Shown piece after piece: positions 36,252 to 45,505 of a DNA stretch of 64,000 bases; the stretch's first letter is position 1, and each line of letters starts with the position of its first letter. The translations under genes were made by a program, and so were the position numbers. The stretch is from Maribacter arcticus (GTDB lineage Bacteria > Bacteroidota > Bacteroidia > Flavobacteriales > Flavobacteriaceae), in contig NZ_FUYL01000005.1 in assembly GCF_900167935.1 (NCBI RefSeq), forward strand, positions 62,001 through 126,000. Direction: 5' to 3'. The notes beneath the pieces were generated by a model. The model was not told the DNA's origin. It saw only the letters and a program-made list of their open reading frames with translations, and searched no databases.

Positions 36252-36950
36252 ATGATACGTAAAACAGTAGCAAGCGTAACTGATGCATTAGCGGGAGTAA
36301 AGGATGGAATGACCTTTATGCTGGGTGGTTTTGGCTTATGCGGTATACCAGAAAATGCAATTAGCGAATTGGTGAAAATGGGTGTAAAGGATATTACTTG
36401 TATTTCTAATAATGCAGGAGTAGATGATTTTGGCTTAGGATTATTGTTGCAGAAACATCAAATTAAAAAAATGGTGTCTTCGTATGTGGGTGAGAATGAT
36501 GAATTTGAACGACAAATGCTTAGTGGCGAATTGGAGGTAGAGTTAACTCCACAAGGTACACTTGCAGAAAAATGTAGGGCAGCACAAGCGGGTTTTCCAG
36601 CATTTTTCACACCTGCTGGTTATGGAACAGAAGTTGCTGAAGGCAAAGAAGTACGTGAATTTAATGGTAAGATGTACATATTAGAGGAAGCCTTTAAAGC
36701 AGATTTTGCCTTTGTAAAAGCTTGGAAAGGTGATGCGGCTGGTAATCTAATATTTAAGGGTACCGCAAGAAACTTTAATCCTTGCATGTGTGGTGCAGCT
36801 AAAATTACGGTAGCTGAGGTCGAAGAGCTTGTGCCTGAAGGTGAATTAGACCCTAATCAAATACATGTTCCCGGAATTTTCGTTCAACGAATTTTTCAAG
36901 GTAAAGATTACGAGAAAAGAATAGAACAAAGAACGGTACGTCAAAAATAA
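36252..36950 (+). CDS. CoA transferase subunit A (succinyl-CoA:3-ketoacid type)
   Basis: A 232-aa alpha subunit of a class I CoA transferase. The glycine-rich motif [13 protein letters not shown] (residues about 26-38) and the [12 protein letters not shown] segment are typical. With the next gene it forms an enzyme that moves CoA from succinyl-CoA to acetoacetate, for ketone body or fatty-acid use. It is 4 nt from the B subunit gene. A TATTTTAG -7-like box precedes it. Confidence 0.93.
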   Translation: MIRKTVASVTDALAGVKDGMTFMLGGFGLCGIPENAISELVKMGVKDITCISNNAGVDDFGLGLLLQKHQIKKMVSSYVGENDEFERQMLSGELEVELTPQGTLAEKCRAAQAGFPAFFTPAGYGTEVAEGKEVREFNGKMYILEEAFKADFAFVKAWKGDAAGNLIFKGTARNFNPCMCGAAKITVAEVEELVPEGELDPNQIHVPGIFVQRIFQGKDYEKRIEQRTVRQK

Positions 36951-36954
36951 GAAC

Positions 36955-37611
36955 ATGTTAGACAAAAACGGAATTGCAAAGAGAATTGCACAAGAAGTGG
37001 AAGACGGCTATTACGTTAACCTTGGTATTGGTATACCCACTTTGATAGCTAATTATGTACGCGAAGATATAAGTGTTGAATTTCAGAGTGAAAACGGAAT
37101 TCTTGGTATGGGCCCTTTTCCTATTGATGGAGAAGAAGATGCAGATTTAATCAATGCAGGTAAGCAAACCATTACAGCCTTGCCGGGTGCTTCATTTTTT
37201 GACTCGGCAACAAGTTTTGCTATGATTAGGGGTAAGCATGTTGACCTGACTATACTGGGTGCAATGGAGGTTTCTGAGAATGGTGATATCGCTAACTGGA
37301 AAATACCAGGAAAAATGGTTAAAGGAATGGGTGGTGCGATGGACTTGGTAGCTTCAGCAGAGAATATAATTGTAGCTATGATGCATACCAACAGGGCTGG
37401 AGAATCTAAACTATTAAAAAAGTGTAGTTTACCACTCACCGGCGTTGGTTGTGTTAAGAAAATTGTAACCAATTTGGCGGTTCTGGAAGTTACAAATCAG
37501 GGTTTTTTATTATTAGAAAGGGCTCCAGGGGTAACTGTAGATGAAATTATAAAAGCCACTGAAGGTGAGTTAATTGTGAAGGGCGAAATACCAGAAATGA
37601 AAATTGACTAA
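36955..37611 (+). CDS. CoA transferase subunit B (succinyl-CoA:3-ketoacid type)
   Basis: A 218-aa beta subunit. The catalytic glutamate is in SENGILGMG (about residue 46); GIGIPTLIANYV and the GAMEVSENGDIANWKIPGK segment are family signatures. Pairs with subunit A just upstream. Confidence 0.94.
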   Translation: MLDKNGIAKRIAQEVEDGYYVNLGIGIPTLIANYVREDISVEFQSENGILGMGPFPIDGEEDADLINAGKQTITALPGASFFDSATSFAMIRGKHVDLTILGAMEVSENGDIANWKIPGKMVKGMGGAMDLVASAENIIVAMMHTNRAGESKLLKKCSLPLTGVGCVKKIVTNLAVLEVTNQGFLLLERAPGVTVDEIIKATEGELIVKGEIPEMKID

Positions 37612-37662
37612 CTGTATTCCGTTTGTCGATAAAAGTATTATATAATTTTATTCACAACATAT

Positions 37663-37717
37663 TGTATAGTATACACAACATTAATTTCTTAAAACGAGAA
37701 GAATATATGTATATTTA
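37663..37717 (+). promoter_or_regulatory. Dyad and -7 box upstream of the 35-aa ORF
   Basis: TGTATA-G-TATACA (37663-37675) is a perfect 13-nt dyad; TATATTTA (37710-37717) is a -7-like box, 39 nt before the small ORF. The string TATGTATATTTAA around the box is identical to that at the PadR promoter. Confidence 0.45.
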
Positions 37718-37756
37718 AAAGGTATACCCATTTAACCTATTAATTACTTAACCGAA

Positions 37757-37864
37757 ATGAATTCTCAATTAAACCACATCGCAGCTGAAGAAAAAGTTCA
37801 AGTTTATCGTAATGATTTTTTTAGCGGATTTTTAAGACTTACGAAAAAGTTATTTATGATATAA
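37757..37864 (+). CDS. 35-aa small protein with its own promoter and terminator
   Basis: ATG 37757 to TAA 37864 encodes a peptide starting MNSQLNHIAAEEKVQVYRND and ending in a basic, hydrophobic stretch (GFLRLTKKLFMI) that could form an amphipathic membrane-binding helix. It is bracketed by a -7-like box 39 nt upstream and a strong terminator 20 nt downstream, so it looks like a complete tiny transcription unit. No known family recognised. It may also be the coding part of a regulatory RNA. Confidence 0.5.
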   Translation: MNSQLNHIAAEEKVQVYRNDFFSGFLRLTKKLFMI

Positions 37865-37884
37865 ATTACTTTTTAGACAATTAC

Positions 37885-37918
37885 AAAGGAGCGACTTTTC
37901 TAAGTCGCTCCTTTTTTT
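37885..37918 (+). terminator. Terminator of the small-ORF unit
   Basis: AAAGGAGCGACTT / AAGTCGCTCCTTT, a perfect 13-bp stem with TTCT loop and a run of seven T. The remaining 250 nt to the next gene hold a TATATTTG -7 box (38112-38119) and nothing else that I recognise. Confidence 0.9.
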
Positions 37919-38111
37919 ATGCCAAATTTTTGTGTATTGGTTGTTTAAAGTACATATTATGGACCACTTTTAAGTTTTTACAATTAATAAAACGAAATAC
38001 CTGACATTGTTTTAATAGAGTAATAAATGCATTTGTTATGAAAACATAGGAATTTCTCAACAGGTATAGACATTTTTACCACAAATATTAGTTTGTAAGA
38101 AAAATACTACA

Positions 38112-38119
38112 TATATTTG
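38112..38119 (+). promoter_or_regulatory. -7 box of the lipoprotein gene at 38169
   Basis: TATATTTG, an exact TAnnTTTG match, 49 nt before the ATG; TTTG at 38092-38095 gives a short 16-nt spacer. Confidence 0.45.
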
Positions 38120-38168
38120 TATTGTAATACAAAGTGAATCCCAAATCGCTTTAGAAACGTAACCTAAA

Positions 38169-38534
38169 ATGAAATACTTATTAAATTGCCTGCTATTACT
38201 GGTACTTGTTACCTCATGTTCAAAAATTGAAGAGAACAACGACCCTATAATTGGTATTTGGCAACATAGGGTAAAAACTGCTACCAATACTAATAAAATG
38301 GTCATAGATAATGAGGAATGGATTTTTAATGATGTTTATTTAGGTCGTTTTCATGGCTATAAAAATGGGAAGGTGGTTTACTTAACAGATTTTAAATGGA
38401 GTGTAAATAATGAATTTTATATTGTCAGCTACCCAGGTACTGATTTCCCCGATGATTTTATTGAAATGAAAGAAACTGAAGATGGCGCTATTCTAATGAG
38501 AACCGAGGGTAAAATATTCGCTGAAAAACAGTAG
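38169..38534 (+). CDS. Small lipocalin-like lipoprotein
   Basis: A 121-aa protein with lipobox VTSC (Cys17). The IIGIWQHR segment right after the leader is a G-x-W motif as in lipocalin-like domains, followed by alternating strands (EEWIFNDVYLGRFHGYKNGKVVYL). No specific family; ligand unknown. Monocistronic. Confidence 0.7.
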   Translation: MKYLLNCLLLLVLVTSCSKIEENNDPIIGIWQHRVKTATNTNKMVIDNEEWIFNDVYLGRFHGYKNGKVVYLTDFKWSVNNEFYIVSYPGTDFPDDFIEMKETEDGAILMRTEGKIFAEKQ

Positions 38535-38639
38535 AAAAAAGTCGTAATTGAGAAATGTCCTTTATCAATTGAATTGCAATTAAAAGCAATGATGAAAATG
38601 GTTAAAATACCAAATCAACCATTTTGTATTATTTCCCCC

Positions 38640-38671
38640 AAAAAGGAGCAAAGATATTTGCTCCTTTTTTT
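38640..38671 (+). terminator. Terminator after the lipoprotein gene
   Basis: AAAAAGGAGCAAA / TTTGCTCCTTTTT, a 13-bp stem with GATA loop, followed directly by the -7-like box of the next gene. Confidence 0.85.
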
Positions 38672-38678
38672 ATTTTAG
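38671..38678 (+). promoter_or_regulatory. -7-like box 4 nt before the GNAT start
   Basis: TATTTTAG (one mismatch to TAnnTTTG) ends four bases before ATG 38683, pointing to a leaderless mRNA. Confidence 0.4.
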
Positions 38679-38682
38679 TGGT

Positions 38683-39207
38683 ATGGAACTTACTTATACC
38701 AAATGTTCTCTTACTGATCTTCAGCAATTGCGACAAATTTCTGAACAAACTTTCGTTACCGCCTTCGAGAAGGATAATGATCCTAATGATTTCAAAAATT
38801 ATATTGAAAATGCTTTTGCATTAGAGCGAATAAAGGAAGAATTATTAAACCCAGATAGCGACTTTTTTTTTGTTTATTCCAATAATGAAATACTTGGTTA
38901 TTTTAAGCTTAATGTTGGAGTTGCACAATCAGATATTAAACAAGATGACAGTATAGAGCTAGAACGAATTTATGTGCTCGTTGAACACCAAGGGTTGGGG
39001 TTGGGTGAAGTTTTTCTTAATCATATTAAGAACGTTGCCTTAAAAAGAAAAAAGAAAATGCTCTGGTTAGGGGTATGGGAGCAGAATATACGAGCTATAA
39101 AATTCTATGAACGCCAAGGATTTAGAAAATTTGATACCCATCCTTATTTTATAGGTTCAGACGAGCAAACCGATTGGCTAATGTGTTTCGATTTAAGTAT
39201 CTTGTAG
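38683..39207 (+). CDS. GNAT family N-acetyltransferase
   Basis: A 174-aa acetyl-CoA-dependent acetyltransferase. Motif A is IELERIYVLVEHQGLGLGEVFLNH (the Q-x-x-G-x-G/A acetyl-CoA loop near residue 107), followed by WLGVWEQNIRAIKFYERQGF, the motif B region. Resembles PaiA/spermidine-acetyltransferase-like members, but the substrate is not determinable. Confidence 0.9.
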   Translation: MELTYTKCSLTDLQQLRQISEQTFVTAFEKDNDPNDFKNYIENAFALERIKEELLNPDSDFFFVYSNNEILGYFKLNVGVAQSDIKQDDSIELERIYVLVEHQGLGLGEVFLNHIKNVALKRKKKMLWLGVWEQNIRAIKFYERQGFRKFDTHPYFIGSDEQTDWLMCFDLSIL

Positions 39208-39225
39208 GTTCAAAAATAATATTAA

Positions 39226-40377
39226 ATGAAATTGAAATATTTTGTTCTTTTGATGTTCACAGGTTTATTAAACCTCAATGCCCAAGATTATTATTTTCCA
39301 GAGGTAAATGCTAATTGGGCTCAAAAATCTCCTCAGTCTTTTAAGATAAATGAAACACAATTAAAGAACGCAGTAGATTTTGCTAAAGCAAACGAATACA
39401 GTGGTTCACGTGATTTAAGAATTGCAATTTTAAAAGGTTTTGAAAAGGAACCATTTCATCAAATTTTAGGTCCGACAAGGAAACGTGGTGGCCCTGCCGG
39501 TATGATTCTTAAAAATGGATATGTGGTTGCACAATGGGGAGATACCAAAAGAGTGGATATGACCTTTAGTGTGACTAAAAGTTTTTTGAGTACCATGGCT
39601 GGCCTTGCAGAAGATGTAGGCTTACTATCTAACACTAACGATATGGTTGGTAATTATATATGGGATGATACCTTTAAGGGTGCTCATAACTCTAAAATTA
39701 CATGGGAACATTTATTACAACAGAATTCTGCATGGTCAGGTGAACTATGGGGTGGCAAAGATTGGGCCGATAGACCACCTAGCGAAGGCGATATAGATGA
39801 TTGGAAATTTGCAGCACCAAAAGAGCCTGGTACAGTAATGGAGTATAATGATGTTCGTGTAAATGTGTTGGCTTATTCTCTTACCCAGCTTTGGCGTAAA
39901 CCTATGCCAATGGTTCTTAAAGATAAAATAATGGATAAGATAGGAGCTTCTTCAACTTGGCGCTGGTATGGGTATGATCATGCTTGGACAGAAATTGACG
40001 GACTTCAAATGAAATCTGTAACTGGTGGGGGACATTCAGGGGCTGGTATCTTCATTAATACAGAAGATCTGGCACGTTTTGGGCTGCTGTTTTTAAATGA
40101 TGGAAAATGGAAGAATGAGCAATTGATTTCATCCTCATGGATTAAAAAAGCTACCACTCCTTCAACTCCAAATTCTAATTATGGATATATGTGGTGGTTG
40201 AACAAAAAGGGAGACCGTCATTGGGACGGTCTTTCTGAAAATATTTACTATGCAGCCGGTTTTGGAGGTAATTTTATAGTTATTGATAAGGAACACGATT
40301 TGGTGGTAGTCACACGTTGGTTAGAGCCAAATAAAATTGGAGAGTTTATGACTAAAGTAAATGCTGCTTTCAAGTAA
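39226..40377 (+). CDS. Serine hydrolase, class C beta-lactamase family
   Basis: A 383-aa exported protein with signal peptide (MKLKYFVLLMFTGLLNLNAQ). The nucleophile motif SxxK is SVTKS (about residues 124-128) and the second motif is Y-N-D in MEYNDVRVN (about 206); GGGHSGAG may supply the third motif. Such proteins are mostly peptidases or esterases rather than true beta-lactamases. It begins 18 nt after the GNAT gene, so likely co-transcribed. Confidence 0.88.
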   Translation: MKLKYFVLLMFTGLLNLNAQDYYFPEVNANWAQKSPQSFKINETQLKNAVDFAKANEYSGSRDLRIAILKGFEKEPFHQILGPTRKRGGPAGMILKNGYVVAQWGDTKRVDMTFSVTKSFLSTMAGLAEDVGLLSNTNDMVGNYIWDDTFKGAHNSKITWEHLLQQNSAWSGELWGGKDWADRPPSEGDIDDWKFAAPKEPGTVMEYNDVRVNVLAYSLTQLWRKPMPMVLKDKIMDKIGASSTWRWYGYDHAWTEIDGLQMKSVTGGGHSGAGIFINTEDLARFGLLFLNDGKWKNEQLISSSWIKKATTPSTPNSNYGYMWWLNKKGDRHWDGLSENIYYAAGFGGNFIVIDKEHDLVVVTRWLEPNKIGEFMTKVNAAFK

Positions 40378-40397
40378 ATAATAGGTTTGCTGTAAAT

Positions 40398-41555
40398 CTA
40401 TAAAGAACGTAATATTTCTACCGCCTTTTCTAAGCTTTCTTGTTTTTTAGCAAAACAGAAACGTAACATATGGTCATTACGATTATCTACATTAAATGAA
40501 GAAATAGGTATGCTTGCTAATTGATGTTCTATAATCAATCTTTTTCCTAACGATTCGTCATTTTCTATGGTAATGTCGGTATAATCTAGTAGTTGAAAAT
40601 AGGTGCCTTTAGAAGGGGTAAACTTAAATCGTGAATCTTTTATACCATCTAGAAAAAAGTCTCTTTTTTGCTGGTAGAAATTATTCAATTCTAAGTAGTG
40701 TCTTGAATCTTTTAAATAGGTAGTTAAAGCCCTTTGAATAGGATGGTCAACGCAAAAAACTGCGAATTGATGCACTTTTCTAAATTCATTCATTAGTTCT
40801 GTTGGACCTGCACAATAACCAATTTTCCACCCAGTAACATGAAATGTTTTCCCAAAGGATGCACATATAAAACTTCGATTGGCCAAATCTTTAAATCGAG
40901 ATGCACTATAATGAGTTTCCCCATCGAAAATGATGTGCTCATAAACTTCATCGCTTAGTAAAATTATATCAGTAGGCTTTAAAATGGACTCAAGCATTTC
41001 CATATCCCTTAGTGATAAAATCTTACCACTAGGGTTATGGGGTGTATTAAGAATGACCATTTTTGTTTTAGCCGTAATTTTATTTTTAAATACCTCCCAA
41101 TCAATTCTATAATCTGGTGCGTCTAATTGAATATACACGGGCACACCGCCATTTAAGATGATAGCTGGCTCGTAACAATCATAAGCAGGTTTTATAACAA
41201 TAACCTCGTCACCTTCATTTACAAAAGCTGTAATAGCCGTGAAAATGGCTTGAGTTGCTCCTACAGTAATTGTAATTTCCTTTTCTGGATTATAGCGATG
41301 ATTATGCAGCGATTCTATTTTATCTGAAATAACTTCTCTAAGACCATAATAACCTGGCATAGGAGCATATTGGTTATAGCCTTCGCACATCGCTTTGTTT
41401 ACCAATGATAATAGATTCGGGTCTGCTTCAAAATTCGGAAATCCTTGTGACAAGTCTATAGCTTTGTGCTCCCTTGCAAGATTGCCCACGGTCGTGAAAA
41501 TTGTGGTTTTCACATCAGGTAGCTTTGATTTAGAAGTAAGGTTTTTATAATCCAT
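40398..41555 (-). CDS. Methionine aminotransferase (class I/II PLP enzyme)
   Basis: A 385-aa fold-type I aminotransferase of the YbdL/KAT type. The PLP lysine is in SFGKTFHVTGWKIGY (about residue 232); NTPHNPSGK contains the substrate-binding Asn and SDEVYEHIIFDG the PLP-ring Asp/Tyr. It probably makes methionine from the keto acid in the salvage pathway. ATG 41555 is chosen; the longer ORF adds 15 residues unlike the family. Confidence 0.9.
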   Translation of the reverse strand: MDYKNLTSKSKLPDVKTTIFTTVGNLAREHKAIDLSQGFPNFEADPNLLSLVNKAMCEGYNQYAPMPGYYGLREVISDKIESLHNHRYNPEKEITITVGATQAIFTAITAFVNEGDEVIVIKPAYDCYEPAIILNGGVPVYIQLDAPDYRIDWEVFKNKITAKTKMVILNTPHNPSGKILSLRDMEMLESILKPTDIILLSDEVYEHIIFDGETHYSASRFKDLANRSFICASFGKTFHVTGWKIGYCAGPTELMNEFRKVHQFAVFCVDHPIQRALTTYLKDSRHYLELNNFYQQKRDFFLDGIKDSRFKFTPSKGTYFQLLDYTDITIENDESLGKRLIIEHQLASIPISSFNVDNRNDHMLRFCFAKKQESLEKAVEILRSL

Positions 41556-41586
41556 AGTAGTAAATGTATGAATTTTGAGAATGGAC

Positions 41587-41614
41587 AAAAAAAAGCCCAA
41601 CCTTTTGGTTTGGC
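41587..41614 (-). terminator. Minus-strand terminator after the vsr remnant
   Basis: On the minus strand GCCAAACC-AAAA-GGTTGGGC (one mismatch) followed by eight T. Confidence 0.7.
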
Positions 41615-41659
41615 CAATTCTAATCTACGTATTCAAATACAATTTATGCATGCTACATT

Positions 41660-41830
41660 TCATGTTTTCCTTCTTTTAGTATATAGTGCTTTACGACATG
41701 TCAATTCTGGTTTGGTGTTTTTACCGCGAATTTTGCTAATTATTTTTGAGCGCTGTGGTGTAGTAAAGAAACCAGATTCTTCATTAAATCGTGGCACTTT
41801 TATTCGTTCTTCTTTGTAATCTTAAGGCAT
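41660..41830 (-). pseudogene. Remnant of a Vsr DNA mismatch endonuclease gene
   Basis: On the minus strand ATG-CCT-TAA (41830-41822) is followed in frame by 53 codons with the Vsr N-terminal pattern: VPRFNEESGFFTTPQRS, then KIRGKNTKPELTCRKAL, ending at TGA 41660. The RSKNTKPE...RxAL block is a hallmark of very short patch repair endonucleases, which nick T:G mismatches left by cytosine methylation. The third codon is a stop and the catalytic two-thirds (PGKPD, FVDGxFWH) are absent, so it cannot be functional. No cytosine methyltransferase is nearby. Confidence 0.75.
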
Positions 41831-41843
41831 GTATTAAAAATAA

Positions 41844-41873
41844 AAAATCCCACGCCTTTCGACATGGGATTTT
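41844..41873 (-). terminator. Terminator of the sdhCAB operon
   Basis: AAAATCCCA / TGGGATTTT stem (minus strand) followed by TTTTTTATTTTT, 23 nt after the sdhB stop. Confidence 0.8.
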
Positions 41874-41895
41874 AAATATTTATTATAAATGGATT

Positions 41896-42642
41896 TTATT
41901 CTTTTACATTCGCGCTAAAATATTCTCTATTCATACGAGCAATATTTTCTAAAGAAATGCCTTTCGGACATTCAACTTCACAAGCACCTGTGTTCGTACA
42001 ATTTCCAAAACCTTCTAAATCCATTTGAGCTACCATATTTTTAACACGGTCTACGGCTTCAATCTGGCCTTGTGGTAACAAAGCATATTGTGAAACTTTT
42101 GCACCGACAAATAACATAGCAGAAGCATTTTTGCAACTTGCTACACAAGCGCCACAACCAATACAGGTAGCGGCATCCATAGCTTCATCTGCTGCATGTT
42201 TTGAAATAAGAGTAGCGTTTGCATCTTGTGTGTTACCTGAAGTATTTACAGAAATATAACCACCTGCTTGCTGTATACGATCAAAAGAACTTCTATCAAC
42301 TACTAAATCCTTAATTACAGGAAATGCTTTTGCTCTAAATGGTTCAATAGTAATGGTGTCACCATCTTTGAACATACGCATGTGCAATTGACAAGTGGTT
42401 ACACCTCTATCTGGGCCGTGAGCTTCACCATTTATAAACATTGAGCACATGCCGCAAATACCTTCTCGGCAATCATGATCAAAAGCAACTGGCTCTTCAC
42501 CTTTGTTAATAAGTTGTTCGTTAAGAACATCCATCATTTCTAAAAAGGACATGTGTTCAGATATTTCTGTCACTTTGTAATCGACCATTTTACCCTTGTC
42601 GTTCGCATCTGATTGACGCCAAATTTTAAGTGTTAAGTTCAT
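41896..42642 (-). CDS. sdhB: Succinate dehydrogenase / fumarate reductase iron-sulfur subunit
   Basis: A 248-aa subunit. The 2Fe-2S ligands are in CREGICGMC (about residues 58-66) with a further distal Cys in TTCQLH; the C-terminal ferredoxin motifs [11 protein letters not shown] and [14 protein letters not shown] hold the 4Fe-4S and 3Fe-4S centres. It passes electrons from SdhA to the membrane quinone site. It is separated from sdhA by 10 bp. Confidence 0.96.
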   Translation of the reverse strand: MNLTLKIWRQSDANDKGKMVDYKVTEISEHMSFLEMMDVLNEQLINKGEEPVAFDHDCREGICGMCSMFINGEAHGPDRGVTTCQLHMRMFKDGDTITIEPFRAKAFPVIKDLVVDRSSFDRIQQAGGYISVNTSGNTQDANATLISKHAADEAMDAATCIGCGACVASCKNASAMLFVGAKVSQYALLPQGQIEAVDRVKNMVAQMDLEGFGNCTNTGACEVECPKGISLENIARMNREYFSANVKE

Positions 42643-42652
42643 GATACCTTCT

Positions 42653-44653
42653 TTATTTATAACTTCTTTCTTTAACTTCTATATTTTCGTAAACCAATTC
42701 TTCTTTATGCAAGACTGCATCTTTTGGTTCCCCTTTGTATTCCCATGCTGAAACAAATTGAAACTCTTTAAGTCTTTTTGCTTCACCATCTTCGGTTTGG
42801 TGTTCTTCTCTAAAGTGACCTCCAGCAGATTCTTCCCTTACCAATGCATCTTTAGCGAATAGTTCTCCCAACTCTAAGAAATCTGCAACTCTACCAGCTT
42901 TAGCTAATTGCTCATTGTATTCTGTTGTTGTTCCTGGGACATTTACATTTTTCCAAAAATCCTTTCTAAGTGCCGATATTTCGTCAATTGCTGTTTTAAG
43001 ACCTTCTGCATTACGTGACATACCACATTTATCCCACATAATCTTGCCTAACTTCTTATGGTAGTAATCCACAGAATGCTCTCCTTTATTATTAATGAAG
43101 AATTCAATTCTATCGGTTACTTCTTTTTCTGCAGCATCAAACTCTGGAGTGTCTGTTGGTATTTTTCCAGTTCTAATGTCATGTGATAAATAATCACCAA
43201 TTGTATACGGTAATACAAAATAGCCATCAGCCAAACCTTGCATTAAAGCAGAGGCTCCTAATCGGTTCGCACCATGATCAGAGAAATTTGCTTCACCAAT
43301 AGCATAGCAACCAGGTATTGTAGTCATCAAATTGTAATCTACCCAAACACCACCCATAGTATAGTGAACCGCTGGGTAAATCATCATTGGTGTTTTGTAT
43401 GGATCTTGATCTACAATTTTCTCGTACATCTGAAAAAGGTTTCCGTATTTCGCTTTAACGATAGCGGCACCTAATTCATATATTTTTTCTTTTGATGCAT
43501 TTTCAATGTTATGAATTTTAGCTTGCTCTATACCATAACGTTGTATCGAGGAGGCAAAATCTAAATAAACAGCTTCTCCAGTAGCATTAACACCATAACC
43601 GGCATCACAACGTTCTTTTGCTGCTCTTGACGCAACATCACGTGGTACTAAGTTACCAAATGCAGGGTATCTTCTTTCTAGGTAATAATCTCTTTCGTCT
43701 TCAGACAAATCAGTTGGCTTTTTCTTGCCTTCACGAATTGCCATTACATCTTCCATATTCTTAGGCACCCAAATACGACCATCGTTACGTAACGATTCTG
43801 ACATTAGGGTAAGTTTAGATTGGTAATCACCAGAACGAGGAATACACGTTGGGTGAATCTGAGTATAACAAGGATTTGCAAAAAATGCGCCTTTTTTATG
43901 TATTTTCCAGGATGCCGTAACATTCGATCCCATTGCGTTTGTTGAAAGGAAATAAACATTTCCGTATCCGCCAGATGCGATAACAACGGCATGAGCAGAG
44001 TGACGCTCAATTTCACCGGTAACTAAATTACGAGCGATTATTCCACGAGCCTTGCCATTTACTTTAACAACATCTAGCATTTCATGACGGTTGAACGAGG
44101 TAATTTTACCACGAGCAATTTGCCTGTTCATTGCAGAATATGCGCCTAATAAAAGTTGTTGTCCTGTTTGGCCTTTCGCGTAAAATGTACGAGAAACTAA
44201 AACACCACCGAATGAACGGTTGTCTAATAGTCCACCATAATCACGTGCAAAGGGTACACCTTGGGCAACACACTGGTCAATGATGTTTCCAGATACTTCA
44301 GCCAAACGATAAACGTTAGCTTCTCTAGAACGGTAATCACCACCTTTTACCGTATCATAAAATAAACGGTAAGTAGAGTCACCATCGCCTTGATAGTTTT
44401 TAGCAGCATTGATACCACCTTGCGCTGCAATAGAGTGCGCCCTTCTTGGTGAATCTTGGTAACAAAACGTTTTAACGTTATACCCTAATTCTGCCAAGGT
44501 AGCAGCAGCAGAACCACCAGCTAATCCTGTACCAACAACGATAACATCAATGTTTCGTTTATTGGCAGGGTTTACCAAATCAATATGGTTCTTATAATCG
44601 GTCCACTTCGTTTTCAATGGACCTTTAGGTACTTTTGAGTCTAATACAGACAT
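42653..44653 (-). CDS. sdhA: Succinate dehydrogenase / fumarate reductase flavoprotein subunit
   Basis: A 666-aa catalytic subunit. FAD-binding [19 protein letters not shown] (about 39-57), the covalent flavin His in [16 protein letters not shown] (about 92), and the substrate/active-site region [35 protein letters not shown] are all present. It oxidises succinate to fumarate in the TCA cycle. Sequence type matches the B. subtilis/epsilon-proteobacterial b558 group (TIGR01811-like). Confidence 0.96.
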   Translation of the reverse strand: MSVLDSKVPKGPLKTKWTDYKNHIDLVNPANKRNIDVIVVGTGLAGGSAAATLAELGYNVKTFCYQDSPRRAHSIAAQGGINAAKNYQGDGDSTYRLFYDTVKGGDYRSREANVYRLAEVSGNIIDQCVAQGVPFARDYGGLLDNRSFGGVLVSRTFYAKGQTGQQLLLGAYSAMNRQIARGKITSFNRHEMLDVVKVNGKARGIIARNLVTGEIERHSAHAVVIASGGYGNVYFLSTNAMGSNVTASWKIHKKGAFFANPCYTQIHPTCIPRSGDYQSKLTLMSESLRNDGRIWVPKNMEDVMAIREGKKKPTDLSEDERDYYLERRYPAFGNLVPRDVASRAAKERCDAGYGVNATGEAVYLDFASSIQRYGIEQAKIHNIENASKEKIYELGAAIVKAKYGNLFQMYEKIVDQDPYKTPMMIYPAVHYTMGGVWVDYNLMTTIPGCYAIGEANFSDHGANRLGASALMQGLADGYFVLPYTIGDYLSHDIRTGKIPTDTPEFDAAEKEVTDRIEFFINNKGEHSVDYYHKKLGKIMWDKCGMSRNAEGLKTAIDEISALRKDFWKNVNVPGTTTEYNEQLAKAGRVADFLELGELFAKDALVREESAGGHFREEHQTEDGEAKRLKEFQFVSAWEYKGEPKDAVLHKEELVYENIEVKERSYK

Positions 44654-44665
44654 AAGTAAAAGGTA

Positions 44666-45343
44666 TTAATGATTAAAATGATGAAAAAGGGCAATGAAAA
44701 TAAAGCCTAACGGAATTATGATAGCATATGCCTTACCAAAAGTTTGAAGCTTTTTCTTTCTCATTGATGTTACACCAGCAGACTGAAAAGCAGAACTAAA
44801 TCCGTGCATAAGGTGTAATGATAAAAACACAAAGGCTAATACATAAGCAGCAACCCTAATCGGATTCACAAATTTATGGGTCAATTCTTCGTAGTAACGA
44901 AAACCTTCACCGTCTCCCAACAATCCAGACATATCGCCTTGAATATATTTGGTATTGATTTCTGGTAACCAGAAATCAATAAAATGCAGCACTAAAAAGG
45001 CCAAAATTGCCAACCCGCTGTAAATCATGTTTCTACTCATCCAGCTAGAATTAGCTGAACCATTGTTTTTAGCGTAATTCACTGCTCTAGCATTTCTGTT
45101 TTTAATTTCTAGAATGAAACCCATCACAAAGTGATAAATAACCCCAAAGATTAAAACAGGTTGCAAAAGGTATTGTACGGCCCAAAAAGTACCCATAAAA
45201 TGCGAAGCTTCATTAAACGCATTAGGACTGAAAACCGATAAAATATTAATTGCAAAATGCTGAAGTAGAAAAAACATTAAAAAGAAAGCAGAAAGAGCCA
45301 TTGCATACTTTCTACCAATCGAAGATTTAAAAAATCCGCTCAT
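44666..45343 (-). CDS. sdhC: Succinate dehydrogenase cytochrome b subunit
   Basis: A 225-aa subunit with five transmembrane helices and histidines within helices (LLQHFAINI, YHFVMGF, VLHFIDFW, LHLMHGF) that can bind two haems b. A single large anchor replaces the SdhC/SdhD pair, as in b558-type complexes that reduce menaquinone. First gene of sdhCAB. Confidence 0.93.
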   Translation of the reverse strand: MSGFFKSSIGRKYAMALSAFFLMFFLLQHFAINILSVFSPNAFNEASHFMGTFWAVQYLLQPVLIFGVIYHFVMGFILEIKNRNARAVNYAKNNGSANSSWMSRNMIYSGLAILAFLVLHFIDFWLPEINTKYIQGDMSGLLGDGEGFRYYEELTHKFVNPIRVAAYVLAFVFLSLHLMHGFSSAFQSAGVTSMRKKKLQTFGKAYAIIIPLGFIFIALFHHFNH

Positions 45344-45450
45344 TAGTTGTTAATTTTATACGCGAATTTACATCACACGCTAGTTATTAACAAGTTTTCA
45401 AGGGCTTTAGTATATCAATTTAGATTCATTTTAAGAATCAATTTTATACT

Positions 45451-45499
45451 GTTGAAGATTTATAAGTTTAATCTACCAAAAGAATTAAAAATCTTCAAC
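45451..45499. repeat. 11-bp inverted repeat upstream of sdhC
   Basis: GTTGAAGATTT (45451-45461) and AAATCTTCAAC (45489-45499) with a 27-nt spacer, between the 3' end of the BNR/M28 cluster and sdhC. It lacks a T-run on the minus strand. It may be a regulatory dyad for sdhC or a 3'-end RNA stem. Confidence 0.4.
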
Positions 45500-45505
45500 A
45501 AAAAT

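Noticed and set aside
38624-38824. A 66-aa + strand open frame with hydrophobic start
   Set aside because: It begins in the terminator at 38640 and runs out of frame through the GNAT gene.
39226-40377. A class C beta-lactamase resistance gene
   Set aside because: Only the general SxxK serine-hydrolase fold is supported; the Y-x-N motif is atypical and there is no AmpR-type regulator.
41568-41819. An 83-aa + strand open frame
   Set aside because: It is antisense to the vsr remnant and spans a minus-strand terminator; its residues show no protein-like pattern.
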